The notes under the pieces are model-generated. The model made no database searches and was not told where the DNA came from. It saw nothing but the letters and a program-made list of their open reading frames with translations. A stretch of 64,000 bases of DNA from Deinococcus peraridilitoris DSM 19664 (GTDB lineage Bacteria; Deinococcota; Deinococci; Deinococcales; Deinococcaceae): positions 989,001 to 1,053,000 of the forward strand of contig NC_019793.1 in the NCBI RefSeq assembly GCF_000317835.1, written 5' to 3'. Shown here piece by piece: positions 43,253 to 53,999 of this stretch (positions are counted from its first letter, which is position 1; each line of letters starts with the position of its first letter). Made by a program: the position numbers and the translations under genes.

Positions 43253-44428
43253 ATGCTGAACAAAAGCGATATCGAGCGAATTCAAAATCTTCCAGATGAT
43301 TCCATGGTGCTGATGGCGGTCGTGAACGTGAACCCTGCCGTCGTGGACAACGAAGCCACCGGTCTGCCCGTGCGGGCCAAAAGCATGATGAGTGACGCTG
43401 GCGTTCCCCCCACCCTGATGAACCGCGTCCTTGACGACCTTGAGCGGGCACGCAGCGAATTTGGCAAAAGTGTCTTTTATGTCGTGAACGAGGACATGTT
43501 CGAGCGCTACGACATTCAGGTCGACCTGCCCGAACGCTTTCACTACGGGCGGCCTCTTAAATCGATGGTGCCCAACGTGCTGGAATTCATGCCCAGCATT
43601 GGCGTACTCGCCGTGGACCGCGAGTGGGCACGTTTCTTTGTGCTGGAGCAGGGGGAGCTCTCGGAAATCCGCCGCCGGGAGAACGTCCGTCTTGACGACG
43701 GTGACCGCTGGGACACCATGGTTTCCGGCACGCGTCATGTGCCGGGCGCGCCTGGCGCGGGTGGTGCGGGACGTAACCAACCCGGCAGCGGACCCCGGAG
43801 CGACAGTGGCTACGACCTCTTTGAGGCGCGCGAAGCAGCAAATCAGCAGCGCTTTTACAATGACCTCTCCAAGCAGCTGACCAAACTGATGCAGCAGCAC
43901 GGTCTGAAGCACCTGGTGCTGGTCGGTCCGGTGCAGCGCATCGCGGATTTCAAGGCCGAAATCTCAGACAAGGCGCCGTTTGAGATCATCGGCACGACCA
44001 ACGTAGGCAGCGGGGTCGGCTGGGCAGACCCGGAACACATTCTGGAGCGCCTGCAACCCATGATCGAAGACCTCAAGCGTCTCGAAGAAGACCGCTTGAT
44101 GGAGGAGATTCAGGAGCATGGCGTGATGGAGATGGAAAATCTGCTGCAGATGATTCAGCAGGCACAAATCTACAAGCTGGTGATTCCCGAGGACGGCTCG
44201 CAGATCCACATCATGCGCAGCCATAACCGTGACGTGCCGTACTTTACCAGCAAAAAAGACGTGGCCCACAGCCCGCTTGACGACAGCCTGATGGAGCGTG
44301 TGGCCCTCGACGAGGTGCTGCCGGACTTCGTGACCCTCTACGGCGTGGACATCCGCCGCGTGCACGGTGACAACGCGCAGAAGCTGGTCAAGGAGTACGG
44401 CGGCCTGGCCGGTATTCCGCGCTACTGA
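43253..44428 (+). CDS. Bacterial eRF1-like (baeRF/VLRF1-type) family protein
   Basis: 391 residues from ATG 43253 with a GGAGG site 6 nt upstream. N-terminal and middle parts (MVLMAVVNVNPAVVDNEATG; IGVLAVDREWARFFVLEQGELSEI) have the layout of proteins related to archaeal/eukaryotic release factor eRF1, in which a 'VD...A..F.l..G.l.E' strand pair is typical; the third domain has HLVLVGPVQRIADFKAEI and a C-terminal PDFVTLYGVDIRRVHGDNAQKLVKEYGGLAGIPRY tail resembling L7Ae-like folds. Members are suspected to act on stalled or hibernating ribosomes. A Gly/Pro/Ala linker lies near residue 165-185. No GGQ motif is visible. Confidence 0.65.
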   Translation: MLNKSDIERIQNLPDDSMVLMAVVNVNPAVVDNEATGLPVRAKSMMSDAGVPPTLMNRVLDDLERARSEFGKSVFYVVNEDMFERYDIQVDLPERFHYGRPLKSMVPNVLEFMPSIGVLAVDREWARFFVLEQGELSEIRRRENVRLDDGDRWDTMVSGTRHVPGAPGAGGAGRNQPGSGPRSDSGYDLFEAREAANQQRFYNDLSKQLTKLMQQHGLKHLVLVGPVQRIADFKAEISDKAPFEIIGTTNVGSGVGWADPEHILERLQPMIEDLKRLEEDRLMEEIQEHGVMEMENLLQMIQQAQIYKLVIPEDGSQIHIMRSHNRDVPYFTSKKDVAHSPLDDSLMERVALDEVLPDFVTLYGVDIRRVHGDNAQKLVKEYGGLAGIPRY

Positions 44429-44453
44429 CCTGCTCCCGATCTGCGTAAACAGA

Positions 44454-44509
44454 GCAATGGAAACACGAGGAGTGCAGCTCCTCGTGTTTCCATTGCGTGT
44501 TTCCATTGC
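44454..44509 (+). repeat. 19-bp palindrome with duplicated right arm
   Basis: GCAATGGAAACACGAGGAG (44454-44472) pairs perfectly with 44478-44496 across a 5-nt loop. The last 13 bases of the right arm (GTGTTTCCATTGC) are then repeated in tandem (44497-44509), so the left arm could pair with either copy. It lies 25 nt after the baeRF-like gene. It may end transcription, although no T-run follows. Confidence 0.85.
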
Positions 44510-44781
44510 GTTGCCCCGCCTGGTGTTTGTGAGGCTCAGTGCATCATCTGGAGCCTGAGCGCCGTCGGTCGTCAGGCCGAAGCGCGAACGAAACGACTAT
44601 AAAAGCCCTGGCGGGTGCCGTTTGCATCAGTTGTTCGTCAGGGCGGTGTTAAACTGAGCCATGAGTGTGAACGCGGTGCAGCCCACTCTCTGGTACGCCC
44701 TGTGGCCATGGCGTCCGGTGAGGTGGACCGCCGTCGTGTTTGCGGTACTCATATTCACTACTGACCATCGAAAGGAGCCAC
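44510..44781 (+). promoter_or_regulatory. Leader region of RNase Y gene
   Basis: TAAACT (44650-44655) is a likely -10; a TATAAA at 44600-44605 is a weaker one. An ATG at 44661 opens a frame that overlaps rny out of phase up to 45137; its product is Trp-rich at the start but looks non-coding later. No terminator or riboswitch recognised. Confidence 0.4.
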
Positions 44782-46419
44782 ATGACCAGCATGATGTACG
44801 CGATCATCGGGCTCCTGATCGGTGTGGCGATTGGAGGCTATATCGCTTATGTGCGCGCCATCAGCCGGCGCGCACAACTGGACGACTCGCTGAAACAGCA
44901 AGCCCAGGCCGAAGCCCAGGTTGTGCGCGAAAGCGCGCAGCAGGACGCCGGCCGCTTGCGCGCCGAAGCCGAACGTGTCCGCCAAGATGCCACACGACTG
45001 TATCAGGAAGCCGAACTACGCGAAAAACAGTCGCTCAAGGAACGCGACGCCGTACTGACCGAAACTGCCCGGGAGCGCGAAAGCCTGCGCGCAGAGCGCG
45101 CAGAGACCAAGCGCGACCGCGAGGAGCTCAAACGTGAAATCGAGCGCCTGAACCGCCGCGCCGAGCAGCTCGACGCACGCGGTCTCAAGCTCGACGCCCT
45201 CGAGGAAAGGCTGGAGCGCGACCACCGCCGCATCGAAGAGGAGCTTGCCAGCGTCGCCGAAAGGGCACGCGCCGCTGACATGCGCCTGTTCGAGGTGGCC
45301 AGCCTTTCACCCGAGCAGGCCCGTGAACTCATTCTCGGGAAGCTCGACGCCGAGCTCGAAGAGGAAAAAGCCCTGCGGGTGCGGGCCGCAATCGACCGCG
45401 CCAACGTCGAAGGCAAGCGGCGCGCGCAGGCCATCATCGCGCAGGCCATTCAACGCAGCGCCTCGGAGACGAGCGCGGCCATGAGCGTGTCGGTGGTGCC
45501 GATTCCCTCCGACGCCATGAAAGGCCGCATCATCGGCCGTGAGGGGCGCAACATCCGCGCCTTCGAGGCCCTCACCGGCGTCGACCTGATCATCGACGAC
45601 ACCCCGGAAGCGGTGATTCTCTCGAGCTTCAATCCCATTCGCCGCGAGGTCGCCAAGCACGTGCTCGAAGGTCTGGTCGCCGACGGACGCATCCACCCGA
45701 CGCGCATCGAGGAGATGGTCCACAAGGCCCAGGACGACATGAAGGCCTTTATTCACAGCCAGGGTGAGGACGCGGCCATCGAGGCGGGCGTGGTGGGCCT
45801 CAAGCCGGGCCTGCTGCAGTTGCTGGGCCGCATGTACTTTCGCACCAGCTACGGGCAGAACGTGCTGAAGCACAGCGTGCAGGTTGCGCACCTGACGGGC
45901 ATCCTGGGCGCCGAACTCGGTCTCGACGTCAGCATGGCGCGCCGTGCGGGTCTGCTGCACGACGTGGGCAAGAGCATTGACCGCGAAATCGAGGGAACGC
46001 ACGTGGACATCGGCGTGAGCCTGGCACGGCGTTTCGGTGAGGGCCCCGAGGTCACCGACGCCATCGCCCATCACCACGACCCGGAAAACGGCGAGACGCT
46101 GTACAGTGTGCTGGTCGCGGCTGCCGACGCCATCAGCGCGGCGCGCCCCGGCGCACGCCGCGAGGAACTCGAGTCGTACATCAAGCGCCTGGAGCAGCTG
46201 GAGGTCATCGCCACGAGCTTCCCGGGCGTGTCGCAGGCCTACGCCATTCAGGCCGGGCGCGAGGTGCGCGTGATCGTGCAACCCGAGAAGGTCACGGACG
46301 CGCAGGCCACCCTGCTCGCGCGTGAAATTGCCGGACGCATCGAGCAGGACATGGAATATCCGGGCCAGGTGCAGGTGACCGTGGTGCGCGAGCAACGCGC
46401 AGTGGAGTACGCCAAGTAA
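44782..46419 (+). CDS. rny: Ribonuclease Y
   Basis: 545 residues from ATG 44782 (AAGGAG site). N-terminal membrane helix ([20 protein letters not shown]), a long charged coiled coil (about 30-190), KH domain ([19 protein letters not shown], from residue 249), and HD domain with LLHDVGKS (H393, D394) and [23 protein letters not shown]. RNase Y is the main mRNA endonuclease of bacteria lacking RNase E and would process transcripts such as the cleaved glmS leader. Terminated by a strong hairpin shared with the convergent peptidase gene. Confidence 0.97.
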   Translation: MTSMMYAIIGLLIGVAIGGYIAYVRAISRRAQLDDSLKQQAQAEAQVVRESAQQDAGRLRAEAERVRQDATRLYQEAELREKQSLKERDAVLTETARERESLRAERAETKRDREELKREIERLNRRAEQLDARGLKLDALEERLERDHRRIEEELASVAERARAADMRLFEVASLSPEQARELILGKLDAELEEEKALRVRAAIDRANVEGKRRAQAIIAQAIQRSASETSAAMSVSVVPIPSDAMKGRIIGREGRNIRAFEALTGVDLIIDDTPEAVILSSFNPIRREVAKHVLEGLVADGRIHPTRIEEMVHKAQDDMKAFIHSQGEDAAIEAGVVGLKPGLLQLLGRMYFRTSYGQNVLKHSVQVAHLTGILGAELGLDVSMARRAGLLHDVGKSIDREIEGTHVDIGVSLARRFGEGPEVTDAIAHHHDPENGETLYSVLVAAADAISAARPGARREELESYIKRLEQLEVIATSFPGVSQAYAIQAGREVRVIVQPEKVTDAQATLLAREIAGRIEQDMEYPGQVQVTVVREQRAVEYAK

Positions 46420-46440
46420 GCGAGCAAGACAGAACCCAAA

Positions 46441-46477
46441 CAAGGAAGCGGGCGGTGATACACCGCCCGCTTCCTTG
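46441..46477. terminator. Bidirectional terminator between rny and the S41 gene
   Basis: Perfect 17-bp stem CAAGGAAGCGGGCGGTG with loop ATA and its complement. T-tracts are short on both sides. Confidence 0.8.
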
Positions 46478-46489
46478 TCGCTGACCCGT

Positions 46490-47722
46490 TCAGTTGACCG
46501 GCGTACCGGCGACGCTCGCCTTGAGGATTTCGAGGCCCTTTTGCAGCAGCACGTCCTGACCGCGCGCCAGCAGCTCGAAGTCATCGGCGCCGGCCACATC
46601 CGGGGTGATGCGCTCACCATAAGGTGTGCCGTCGGGCTTCACGTAGTGCACGGTCGTCAACTGAATGGCCGCTTCGCCGGGCAGCTCGAACACCTGGGTA
46701 GCGGTGTTGCCCACGCCCGCCGTCGCTTCACCGACGACCTGACCGCGCCGCGCGTACTGCACCTCGCGCGCGAAGAACTCGCTGCACGACGCCGAACTCT
46801 TACTGACTAGCACTGCCATCGGGCCCTCCCAGAAGGCCGGGTCGCGCACCGCCTGATACGAACCGAAGCCTTCGCGGTAGGTGCCGCCTGCGACGGTGGT
46901 GGCGCTGTCACCTCGCGCAGTCTTGGCAACCCGGGTAAAGGACGGCACAAAAGCCGAGATGCTCATGTCACACTCGCGCAGATCACCGCCGCCGTTGTCG
47001 CGCAAATCAACCACGATGCCGCGCACACCACGCCGTTTGGCCTCGTTCACCAGGTCGTGTACACCTTGCGCTACGCCGCCCCCGGCGATAAAGGTCGGAA
47101 TGCGGATGACCGCCACGTCACCCAGGTATTCGGCGCGTGGCAGGTCACGCGTGGTGCTGACCGAGGCCGCGACCGACACCGACAGCGCCTCGTCGCCCCG
47201 GCGAACGTCGAGCCGGATGGGCGCGCCCTTGGTGCGGCTTTCGCGCAGGAGGTCGTAAGAGTACTTCTGGCCGTCGATGCCCACCAGACGGTCGCCACGC
47301 TTGAGGCCCACGCCAAAGGCAGCGCTGCCCGGCACGACCTCGGTCACGACCTGGTCACCTCCGCTCAGGTCGCGCAGCTTGATGCCGTACTGCAGACGCG
47401 AGCCGCCCGTGGAGCGGGCCTTGAATTCCTGAAAAGCTTCAGGACGGTTGAAAAAAGTGTGATGGTCTCCCAGCGCGCGAATCTGCTCCTCGATGACCGG
47501 GTAGGCGGTGTTGTAGGCGCAGGCCTCGCCTTCCTTGGCGCAGGCCTCGTTGAGCTTCTGCTGAAATTGCTGGGTCAGTTCGGTGCGGTTGACAGTACTC
47601 AGACCGCCGTAGCGGTTCTGGAGAAGTTGTGAAACAGAGTCGAAGAGTGTCTGGGCCGGAGAGGCAGCTCCCGCGAGAGACACCGAAAGGGCCGCGGCAA
47701 GCGCAATGAGCTGGCGATTCAT
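46490..47722 (-). CDS. Exported S41 family peptidase (PDZ domain)
   Basis: 410 residues. Signal peptide MNRQLIALAAALSVSLAGAA. A helical N-terminal part ends in ALGDHHTFFN, then a PDZ domain (VVTEVVPGSAAFGVGLKRGDRLVGIDG, about 120-165) and the S41 core (GDVAVIRIPTF; GIVVDLRDNGGGDL; catalytic Ser in VSKSSASCSEFFA). In CtpA the partner Lys lies in a T-x-G-K-G loop; here that loop reads TAGVG, without Lys. Together with the DHH motif this suggests the tricorn-like Ser-His type rather than Ser-Lys CtpA, or reduced activity. Confidence 0.85.
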   Translation of the reverse strand: MNRQLIALAAALSVSLAGAASPAQTLFDSVSQLLQNRYGGLSTVNRTELTQQFQQKLNEACAKEGEACAYNTAYPVIEEQIRALGDHHTFFNRPEAFQEFKARSTGGSRLQYGIKLRDLSGGDQVVTEVVPGSAAFGVGLKRGDRLVGIDGQKYSYDLLRESRTKGAPIRLDVRRGDEALSVSVAASVSTTRDLPRAEYLGDVAVIRIPTFIAGGGVAQGVHDLVNEAKRRGVRGIVVDLRDNGGGDLRECDMSISAFVPSFTRVAKTARGDSATTVAGGTYREGFGSYQAVRDPAFWEGPMAVLVSKSSASCSEFFAREVQYARRGQVVGEATAGVGNTATQVFELPGEAAIQLTTVHYVKPDGTPYGERITPDVAGADDFELLARGQDVLLQKGLEILKASVAGTPVN

Positions 47723-47741
47723 GTCTCATTATTCTGCACTC

Positions 47742-47866
47742 TTGACAGCGGGGGTGGATGTGTGCTTAAAGAGAGCCTCATGGCAGCTCTCATGACAACC
47801 GGCGTAAAGCACGCAAGCGGCACAGTCCGCCTCATGAGAGAGGAGGAGCCTTCGGGCTCCTCCTCT
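47742..47866 (+). other. Intergenic promoter-like and hairpin sequences, possible small RNA
   Basis: On the plus strand TTGACA (47742-47747), 18 bp, TTAAAG (47766-47771). Downstream CTCTCATGA and TCATGAGAG form a 9-bp inverted repeat, followed by AGAGGAGGAGCC-TTCG-GGCTCCTCCTCT (47839-47866), a 12-bp stem with a TTCG loop. No T-run follows on either strand. The hairpin may simply end the minus-strand transporter operon. Confidence 0.35.
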
Positions 47867-47903
47867 GCGCGTTTCTGTTGGCCGGCTGGCCGGCGCCCGG
47901 AAA

Positions 47904-48914
47904 CTACTTGCTGCGTGGATCGAACGCGTCACGCGCCGCGCTGCCCAGCAGGTTCCAGCCCAAACTGAACAAGATGATGGTGATCGCCGGGAAGAAGGTC
48001 ACGTACCAGTAGGCAAAAGGCTGACCGGCCGGTCCCTGAATCCAGGTTCGCGCGAAGGCCATCAGCTGACCCCAGTCCGAGTACCCCACGGGCAGCCCCA
48101 GGCCCAGAAAGGACAGGCCCGCGATGGACAGGGGGACGGTGCCCAGGTCAAGCACGGCCACGGCGACAATGGACGTAAGCGAGTTCGGTACGACGTGCTT
48201 GGCGATCAAGCGCCAGTCGAGCGCACCCAGGGAGCGCGCGGCGTCCACGTACTCCAACTCGCGGGTGCGCAGGATGTCTCCACGCACGATGCGGGCGTAC
48301 CCAGCCCAACCGGTGATGGTCAGCGCCAGGATAAGCGTTGGCACACTGGGGCGCAGCACGGTAATCAGCACAATGGTCATGATGAGCGGCGGAATCGAAA
48401 AGATCACGTCGATGAAGCGCTGAATGATGGTGTCGATCCAGCCACCGTAAAAGCCGCTGATGGCGCCGATGGTGATGCCGATCAGCAAATTGATCGAAAC
48501 GATGATCACCGCGAACCGCAGGGCGGTCCGGGCACCCCACACCAGACCGTAGAAAATATCGTAGCCACGGCTGGTGCCGAACACGGCACGCTCGCCGGGC
48601 GGGTTGGGCGTGTCATCAAAGCTGATGCGCGGAATCTGGTAACACGACGCCGGTGGGGCCAGAATGGCCTGCCAGAAGGCGCCCTGAGCCGGATTGCGCA
48701 CTGCCGACGACGATGTCAGGTTAAGGTCGCGCAGGCAGTTTTCGCGGGGGGTGGCGATGAGCGGTGCCAGGATGGCCGTCAGAATGAACAGCACCACCAG
48801 GGAAAAGCCCGTGATGGCCAGCGGATTGCGCCGCATCTTTCGGATGGGGCGCGAATGCCAGAAGCCACCCTCGCGGGCCACCGTCTGCGCGGCAGGAGCA
48901 CTGGAGACAGCCAT
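47904..48914 (-). CDS. ABC transporter permease, DppC/OppC type
   Basis: 336 residues. N-terminal cytoplasmic tail, first membrane helix ([25 protein letters not shown]), a long outside loop, and the permease core with the EAA-type loop ([25 protein letters not shown]). Typical of the second inner-membrane subunit of di/oligopeptide importers. ATG overlaps the upstream permease stop by one base. An in-frame upstream start at 49055 would lie deep inside that gene. Confidence 0.93.
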   Translation of the reverse strand: MAVSSAPAAQTVAREGGFWHSRPIRKMRRNPLAITGFSLVVLFILTAILAPLIATPRENCLRDLNLTSSSAVRNPAQGAFWQAILAPPASCYQIPRISFDDTPNPPGERAVFGTSRGYDIFYGLVWGARTALRFAVIIVSINLLIGITIGAISGFYGGWIDTIIQRFIDVIFSIPPLIMTIVLITVLRPSVPTLILALTITGWAGYARIVRGDILRTRELEYVDAARSLGALDWRLIAKHVVPNSLTSIVAVAVLDLGTVPLSIAGLSFLGLGLPVGYSDWGQLMAFARTWIQGPAGQPFAYWYVTFFPAITIILFSLGWNLLGSAARDAFDPRSK

Positions 48915-49942
48915 CAGTCGAACCTCACGCGCGGATCGATCACGCCGTACAGAATATCGGTGACCGTGCTGACGATGACCACCAGCACCGCCGAGAACAG
49001 CGCGAAACCCAGCACGCCCGCGATGTCGAATTGCTGGGCGGCCGTGGCCACCCACTGCCCGATGCCCGGATAGCCGAAAATGGTTTCGGTAAAGATGGCG
49101 CCGGTCAGCAGGCCCAGAAAGGTGAAGCCCGAAAGCGTCACGACGGGCAGCAGCGCGTTGCGGCGGGCGTGCTTGAGGTGCACGGTGCGGCTGTGCAGAC
49201 CCTTGGCACGCGCCGTGCGTACGTAGTCGCTGTTGAGCGCCTCGAGCAGGTTGGCCCGCATGACCATCACGATGCTGGCCGAAATGACAATGATCAGCGT
49301 CAGGGCAGGCAGCACGATATGGTGCAGGGCGTCCAGCAGCAGCGCCCAGCGGCCATTGAGCGCGGCGTCCACGGTCAGCAGGCCGGTATAGCGCTTGAAC
49401 TCGGGGTCGGCGATTTCAAAAAGCTGCACGATGCCCACGTTGCCCGAACCCGGGAACCAGCCAAGAAAGCCATAAAACACTACCAGCAGCACGATGCCCA
49501 GCACAAAGGTTGGCAGGCTGTACCCCAAAATGGCCAGGACGCGCACCGTCTGGTCTACCAGTTTGTCCTTGTGCAGGGCGGCCATGGTCCCCAGCCAGAT
49601 GCCGAACATCACGATGGGAATGGCGGCAAACAAGGCCAGTTCCAGGGTCGCTGGAAAGCGCTCCTTAAGGGTGTCCCAGACTGGTTTGGCCGAGGCTTTG
49701 GAAAAACCCAGGTCCCCTTGCAGCGTGCCGGAAAGCCATTTGCCGTACTGAATGTGAAAAGGCTGATCGAGCCCCCGTGCCTTGATGATGCGGTCGATGT
49801 TGCGTGCCTGCTGCTCATTGGTGACGTAGGCACTGGCCCGTTCCTGAGGAGTGAGGAGTTGCAGGACCCCAACGATCAGAATCGTGACAGCCAGGATCAC
49901 GAAGGGAAGTTGCAACAAGCGTCGAAGGATAAATGTCGTCAT
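48914..49942 (-). CDS. ABC transporter permease, DppB/OppB type
   Basis: 342 residues, six membrane helices. Starts [20 protein letters not shown], contains RARGLDQP-like [19 protein letters not shown], and the coupling loop [30 protein letters not shown]. Forms the channel with the DppC-type subunit. No dppD/dppF ATPase genes are present in the window, so ATPases must come from elsewhere. A promoter-like TTGACG-N17-TATCGA lies directly before its start. Confidence 0.93.
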   Translation of the reverse strand: MTTFILRRLLQLPFVILAVTILIVGVLQLLTPQERASAYVTNEQQARNIDRIIKARGLDQPFHIQYGKWLSGTLQGDLGFSKASAKPVWDTLKERFPATLELALFAAIPIVMFGIWLGTMAALHKDKLVDQTVRVLAILGYSLPTFVLGIVLLVVFYGFLGWFPGSGNVGIVQLFEIADPEFKRYTGLLTVDAALNGRWALLLDALHHIVLPALTLIIVISASIVMVMRANLLEALNSDYVRTARAKGLHSRTVHLKHARRNALLPVVTLSGFTFLGLLTGAIFTETIFGYPGIGQWVATAAQQFDIAGVLGFALFSAVLVVIVSTVTDILYGVIDPRVRFD

Positions 49943-49950
49943 AGGATATG

Positions 49951-49979
49951 TCGATACTTTCGCAAAAAACTCCCGTCAA
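49951..49979 (-). promoter_or_regulatory. Candidate internal promoter for the permease genes
   Basis: Minus strand TTGACG (49974-49979), 17 bp, TATCGA (49951-49956), ending 8 nt before the ATG at 49942. Confidence 0.45.
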
Positions 49980-49985
49980 GGGGAA

Positions 49986-50017
49986 CGGGCGGGCAGCCTA
50001 GAGTGTCTGCCCGCCCG
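49986..50017 (-). terminator. Intercistronic hairpin after the binding-protein gene
   Basis: CGGGCGGGCAG pairs with CTGCCCGCCCG over 11 bp with a 10-nt loop; a T-run lies only about 15 nt further on. Likely a partial terminator or 3'-end stabiliser that keeps binding protein levels above permease levels. Confidence 0.55.
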
Positions 50018-50030
50018 CACCTTGCGGGAT

Positions 50031-51743
<1,713 letters not shown>

Positions 51744-51879
51744 ATTCCTCCTGAAGCGCTCGCATGGCTGCGGGCGTTCGATGTATAGGTATCTCGCGAG
51801 AGTCTAGCAACCTTAAGATTGAATATGCAAACACGCTCATAGAAAACTCTCATGGAGAATTGTTTTCGGCCAGATGCGT

Positions 51880-51885
51880 TAGGCT
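51880..51885 (+). promoter_or_regulatory. -10 box of leaderless ddl
   Basis: TAGGCT ends 7 nt before the GTG at 51893. Confidence 0.45.
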
Positions 51886-51892
51886 GGGCGCC

Positions 51893-52912
51893 GTGAAGAA
51901 GCGCATTCTGCTGCTTGCCGGCGGGCAATCCGGTGAACATGAAGTCAGCCTCTCCAGCGCACGCAGTGTCCTCGGCGCCCTGCCTCAGGACCGCTTTTCC
52001 GTCACACCGGTGGTCATCAGCAAGCAGGGACGCTGGTTGCCCGCTTCCGCCAGCCAGCAGGCGCTGGAAAGCGGCGCGGCCGAAGAAGGCGGCGAGCTGA
52101 TGCTGCACGAAGCGGCGCGCGCCGAAGGCTACGACGTCGTGTTCCCGCTGCTGCACGGGCCGATGGGTGAAGACGGCACCGTGCAGGGCCTGCTGACGCT
52201 GGCGGGCATCCCCTTTGTCGGCAGTGGTGTGCTGGGCAGCGCTGTCTGCATGGACAAGATCATGGCCAAGGCGGTGCTGGCCAGTTGTGGGGTACCGCAG
52301 GTGGCTTACCAGCTGGCCACGCGCCCGGAGTGGCGCGAAGAGCCCCAGCGGGTCATCGAGCGGGCCACCGCCCTGGGCTTCCCGCTTTTCGTGAAACCCG
52401 CCAACCTGGGGTCGAGTGTCGGCATCAGCAAGGTCCGCGCGGCGGGTGACCTCTCCTCCGCGCTGGATCTGGCCTTCTCGCTCGACCGCCGGGTGATTCT
52501 CGAGGCCATGACCCGCGGCAAGCCGCGCGAGCTGGAGGTGGGCGTGCTGGGCAACGACACGCCGCTGGCGTCCCCCGTCGGGGAACTGCGCTTTGACGCC
52601 GAGTTCTACGACTACCACACCAAGTACACCGAGGGTGAGGCCAGCATGCACATCCCGGCAGATGTGCCACGTGAAGTGGCGGCGCGCGTGCGGGAACTGG
52701 CCATCACGGCGTTTCAGGCACTGGACTGCGCGGGCCTGGCGCGGGTGGATTTCTTTTACGTCGAGGAAAGCGGCGAGCTGTACCTCAACGAGGTCAACAC
52801 CATGCCGGGCTTCACCACCACCAGCATGTATCCCAAGCTGTGGGAAGCGGCCGGCTGGAGCTACGCCGACCTGGTCACCCGTCTGGTGGAGCTGGCCACC
52901 GAAGAGCGCTGA
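51893..52912 (+). CDS. ddl: D-alanine-D-alanine ligase
   Basis: 339 residues from GTG 51893. N-terminal [18 protein letters not shown], the ATP-grasp domain ([36 protein letters not shown]) and the C-terminal [26 protein letters not shown] with the metal ligands Glu and Asn. A YHTKY omega-loop element ([14 protein letters not shown]) with Tyr and Lys is typical of D-Ala-D-Ala specificity. Makes the dipeptide for peptidoglycan. The start is 7 nt after a -10 box; longer in-frame starts up to 51764 would read through that box. Confidence 0.96.
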   Translation: MKKRILLLAGGQSGEHEVSLSSARSVLGALPQDRFSVTPVVISKQGRWLPASASQQALESGAAEEGGELMLHEAARAEGYDVVFPLLHGPMGEDGTVQGLLTLAGIPFVGSGVLGSAVCMDKIMAKAVLASCGVPQVAYQLATRPEWREEPQRVIERATALGFPLFVKPANLGSSVGISKVRAAGDLSSALDLAFSLDRRVILEAMTRGKPRELEVGVLGNDTPLASPVGELRFDAEFYDYHTKYTEGEASMHIPADVPREVAARVRELAITAFQALDCAGLARVDFFYVEESGELYLNEVNTMPGFTTTSMYPKLWEAAGWSYADLVTRLVELATEER

Positions 52913-52948
52913 GGCCCGCTCGGCCCATTTGTCCCGCCACAGGCAGCG

Positions 52949-52954
52949 TAAATT
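52949..52954 (+). promoter_or_regulatory. -10 box of leaderless membrane-protein gene
   Basis: TAAATT ends 6 nt before the GTG at 52961. Confidence 0.5.
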
Positions 52955-52960
52955 CAGGGT

Positions 52961-53308
52961 GTGAAAATCCTTTCCCGGCCCAACGGGCGTTCTTTTCTGC
53001 TGGGGTACGCCGCAGGAGTCGGCGTGTACCTGCTGATCCGCCTGATCGAGTCGCTGGTGCTGGGCAGCGGTTGCGGTGGGCACACGGTCTTTGCCCTGCT
53101 CGGCCCACTGCTGCTGGGACCGGGCGGCCTGGCGCTGGGACTGACCTCCTGGGAAAAACACCCACAGCGCAGTGCCTTTGGATTCGGGCTGGCCGCATCC
53201 TCACTATTCCCCGCGCTGTTTTACGGCGCGCAGTCGATGGCTCACCTCAAGGACCTGGGCTGCGCGCCGGCGTTGCCTTTGCCGACTGCTCCCTCGAACT
53301 TCCGCTGA
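52961..53308 (+). CDS. Small membrane protein of unknown function
   Basis: 115 residues, GTG start, with about three hydrophobic helices (FLLGYAAGVGVYLLIRLIESLVLG; TVFALLGPLLLGPGGLALGL; AFGFGLAASSLFPALFYGA). Cys residues at about 38 and 101. I do not recognise the family. It follows ddl by 48 bp but has its own -10 box. Confidence 0.55.
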   Translation: MKILSRPNGRSFLLGYAAGVGVYLLIRLIESLVLGSGCGGHTVFALLGPLLLGPGGLALGLTSWEKHPQRSAFGFGLAASSLFPALFYGAQSMAHLKDLGCAPALPLPTAPSNFR

Positions 53309-53425
53309 CCTGAAGGGAGAGTTGTCGTGACGATCAGCCTTCAGCGGTCTGCCGCCGACAAGCACGGGAGATGCGCTCCCCGTCCTCTCTTTGGCTGATG
53401 GGGACAGCTGAACCTCTCAAAGGGC

Positions 53426-53881
53426 TCAAAGTGTCCTGATCTGCTCCAGCACCTGCTCCGGGCGCACGCTGTAATCGCCGGTGGAAGGCTCCACGCCCTC
53501 GAAGCGCACCACGCCGTCCTTGTCAATCAGGAAGACCGCGCGCTTGCTGATGGCGCGCTCGTCGATGGCAACGCCGTACTCGCGCGCCACCTTGAGGTTC
53601 AGGTCGGCCAGCAGGGGGATCTCGATGCCGTATTCCGCAGCCCACGCTTTGTGGGTATAGACGCTGTCGCGGTTGACGCCCAGCACCGTCGTGTCAAGCG
53701 CTGCAAAATCCTCCTGGCGCCCGCTGTACTCGGGCAGCTGCATGCTGCACACCGGACTGAAGTCCAGCGGGTAGAACACCAGCACGACGTGCTGCTGACC
53801 TTTGAAATCCGAAAGCCTGATTTCCCGCCCTTCGGTCGAGGGCAGGGCGAAGTCGGGAGCATTCTGGCCGAGAAGTGACAT
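53426..53881 (-). CDS. Peroxiredoxin (AhpC/TSA family, 1-Cys)
   Basis: 151 residues from ATG 53881. Starts SLLGQNAPDFALPSTEGREI, typical of thioredoxin-fold peroxiredoxins; the peroxidatic Cys is in YPLDFSPVCSMQLPEY (about residue 45), and an Arg in SKRAVFLIDKDGVV completes the site. This is the only Cys in the protein, so the enzyme must use an external thiol (1-Cys mechanism, AhpE-like). It reduces H2O2 or organic peroxides, useful in an oxidant-tolerant organism. TACTTT (53889-53894, minus strand) ends 7 nt before the ATG, suggesting a leaderless mRNA; longer starts are rejected. Confidence 0.9.
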   Translation of the reverse strand: MSLLGQNAPDFALPSTEGREIRLSDFKGQQHVVLVFYPLDFSPVCSMQLPEYSGRQEDFAALDTTVLGVNRDSVYTHKAWAAEYGIEIPLLADLNLKVAREYGVAIDERAISKRAVFLIDKDGVVRFEGVEPSTGDYSVRPEQVLEQIRTL

Positions 53882-53888
53882 GCCTCTT

Positions 53889-53894
53889 AAAGTA
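53889..53894 (-). promoter_or_regulatory. -10 box of leaderless peroxiredoxin gene
   Basis: TACTTT on the minus strand, 7 nt from the ATG at 53881. Confidence 0.45.
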
Positions 53895-53921
53895 CCAAGT
53901 CGGGGTGCCGGGCACGCGAGG

Positions 53922-53999
53922 CACAATGCAGACATGACCTCAGCAGACATGACGCCAGCCGCCTATCCTCACCCCCACAGGCCGAGGGAGCGGTCATGA
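53922..53999 (+). CDS. Leaderless mini-ORF coupled to the winged-helix gene, 21 codons
   Basis: A CACAAT box (53922-53927) is followed after 6 nt by ATG 53934, which encodes a 21-residue peptide beginning MTSADMTPAAYPHPHRPRE; its TGA (53997-53999) overlaps the ATG of the next gene (ATGA). The coding part is 53934-53999. A second in-frame ATG is at 53949. Confidence 0.4.
   Translation, partial: HNADMTSADMTPAAYPHPHRPRERS

Noticed and set aside
44661..45137. Open frame starting 5 nt after a -10 box upstream of rny, with four Trp codons early
   Set aside because: It overlaps rny out of frame for over 350 nt with shadow-like composition; the rny ATG at 44782 has its own strong ribosome binding site.
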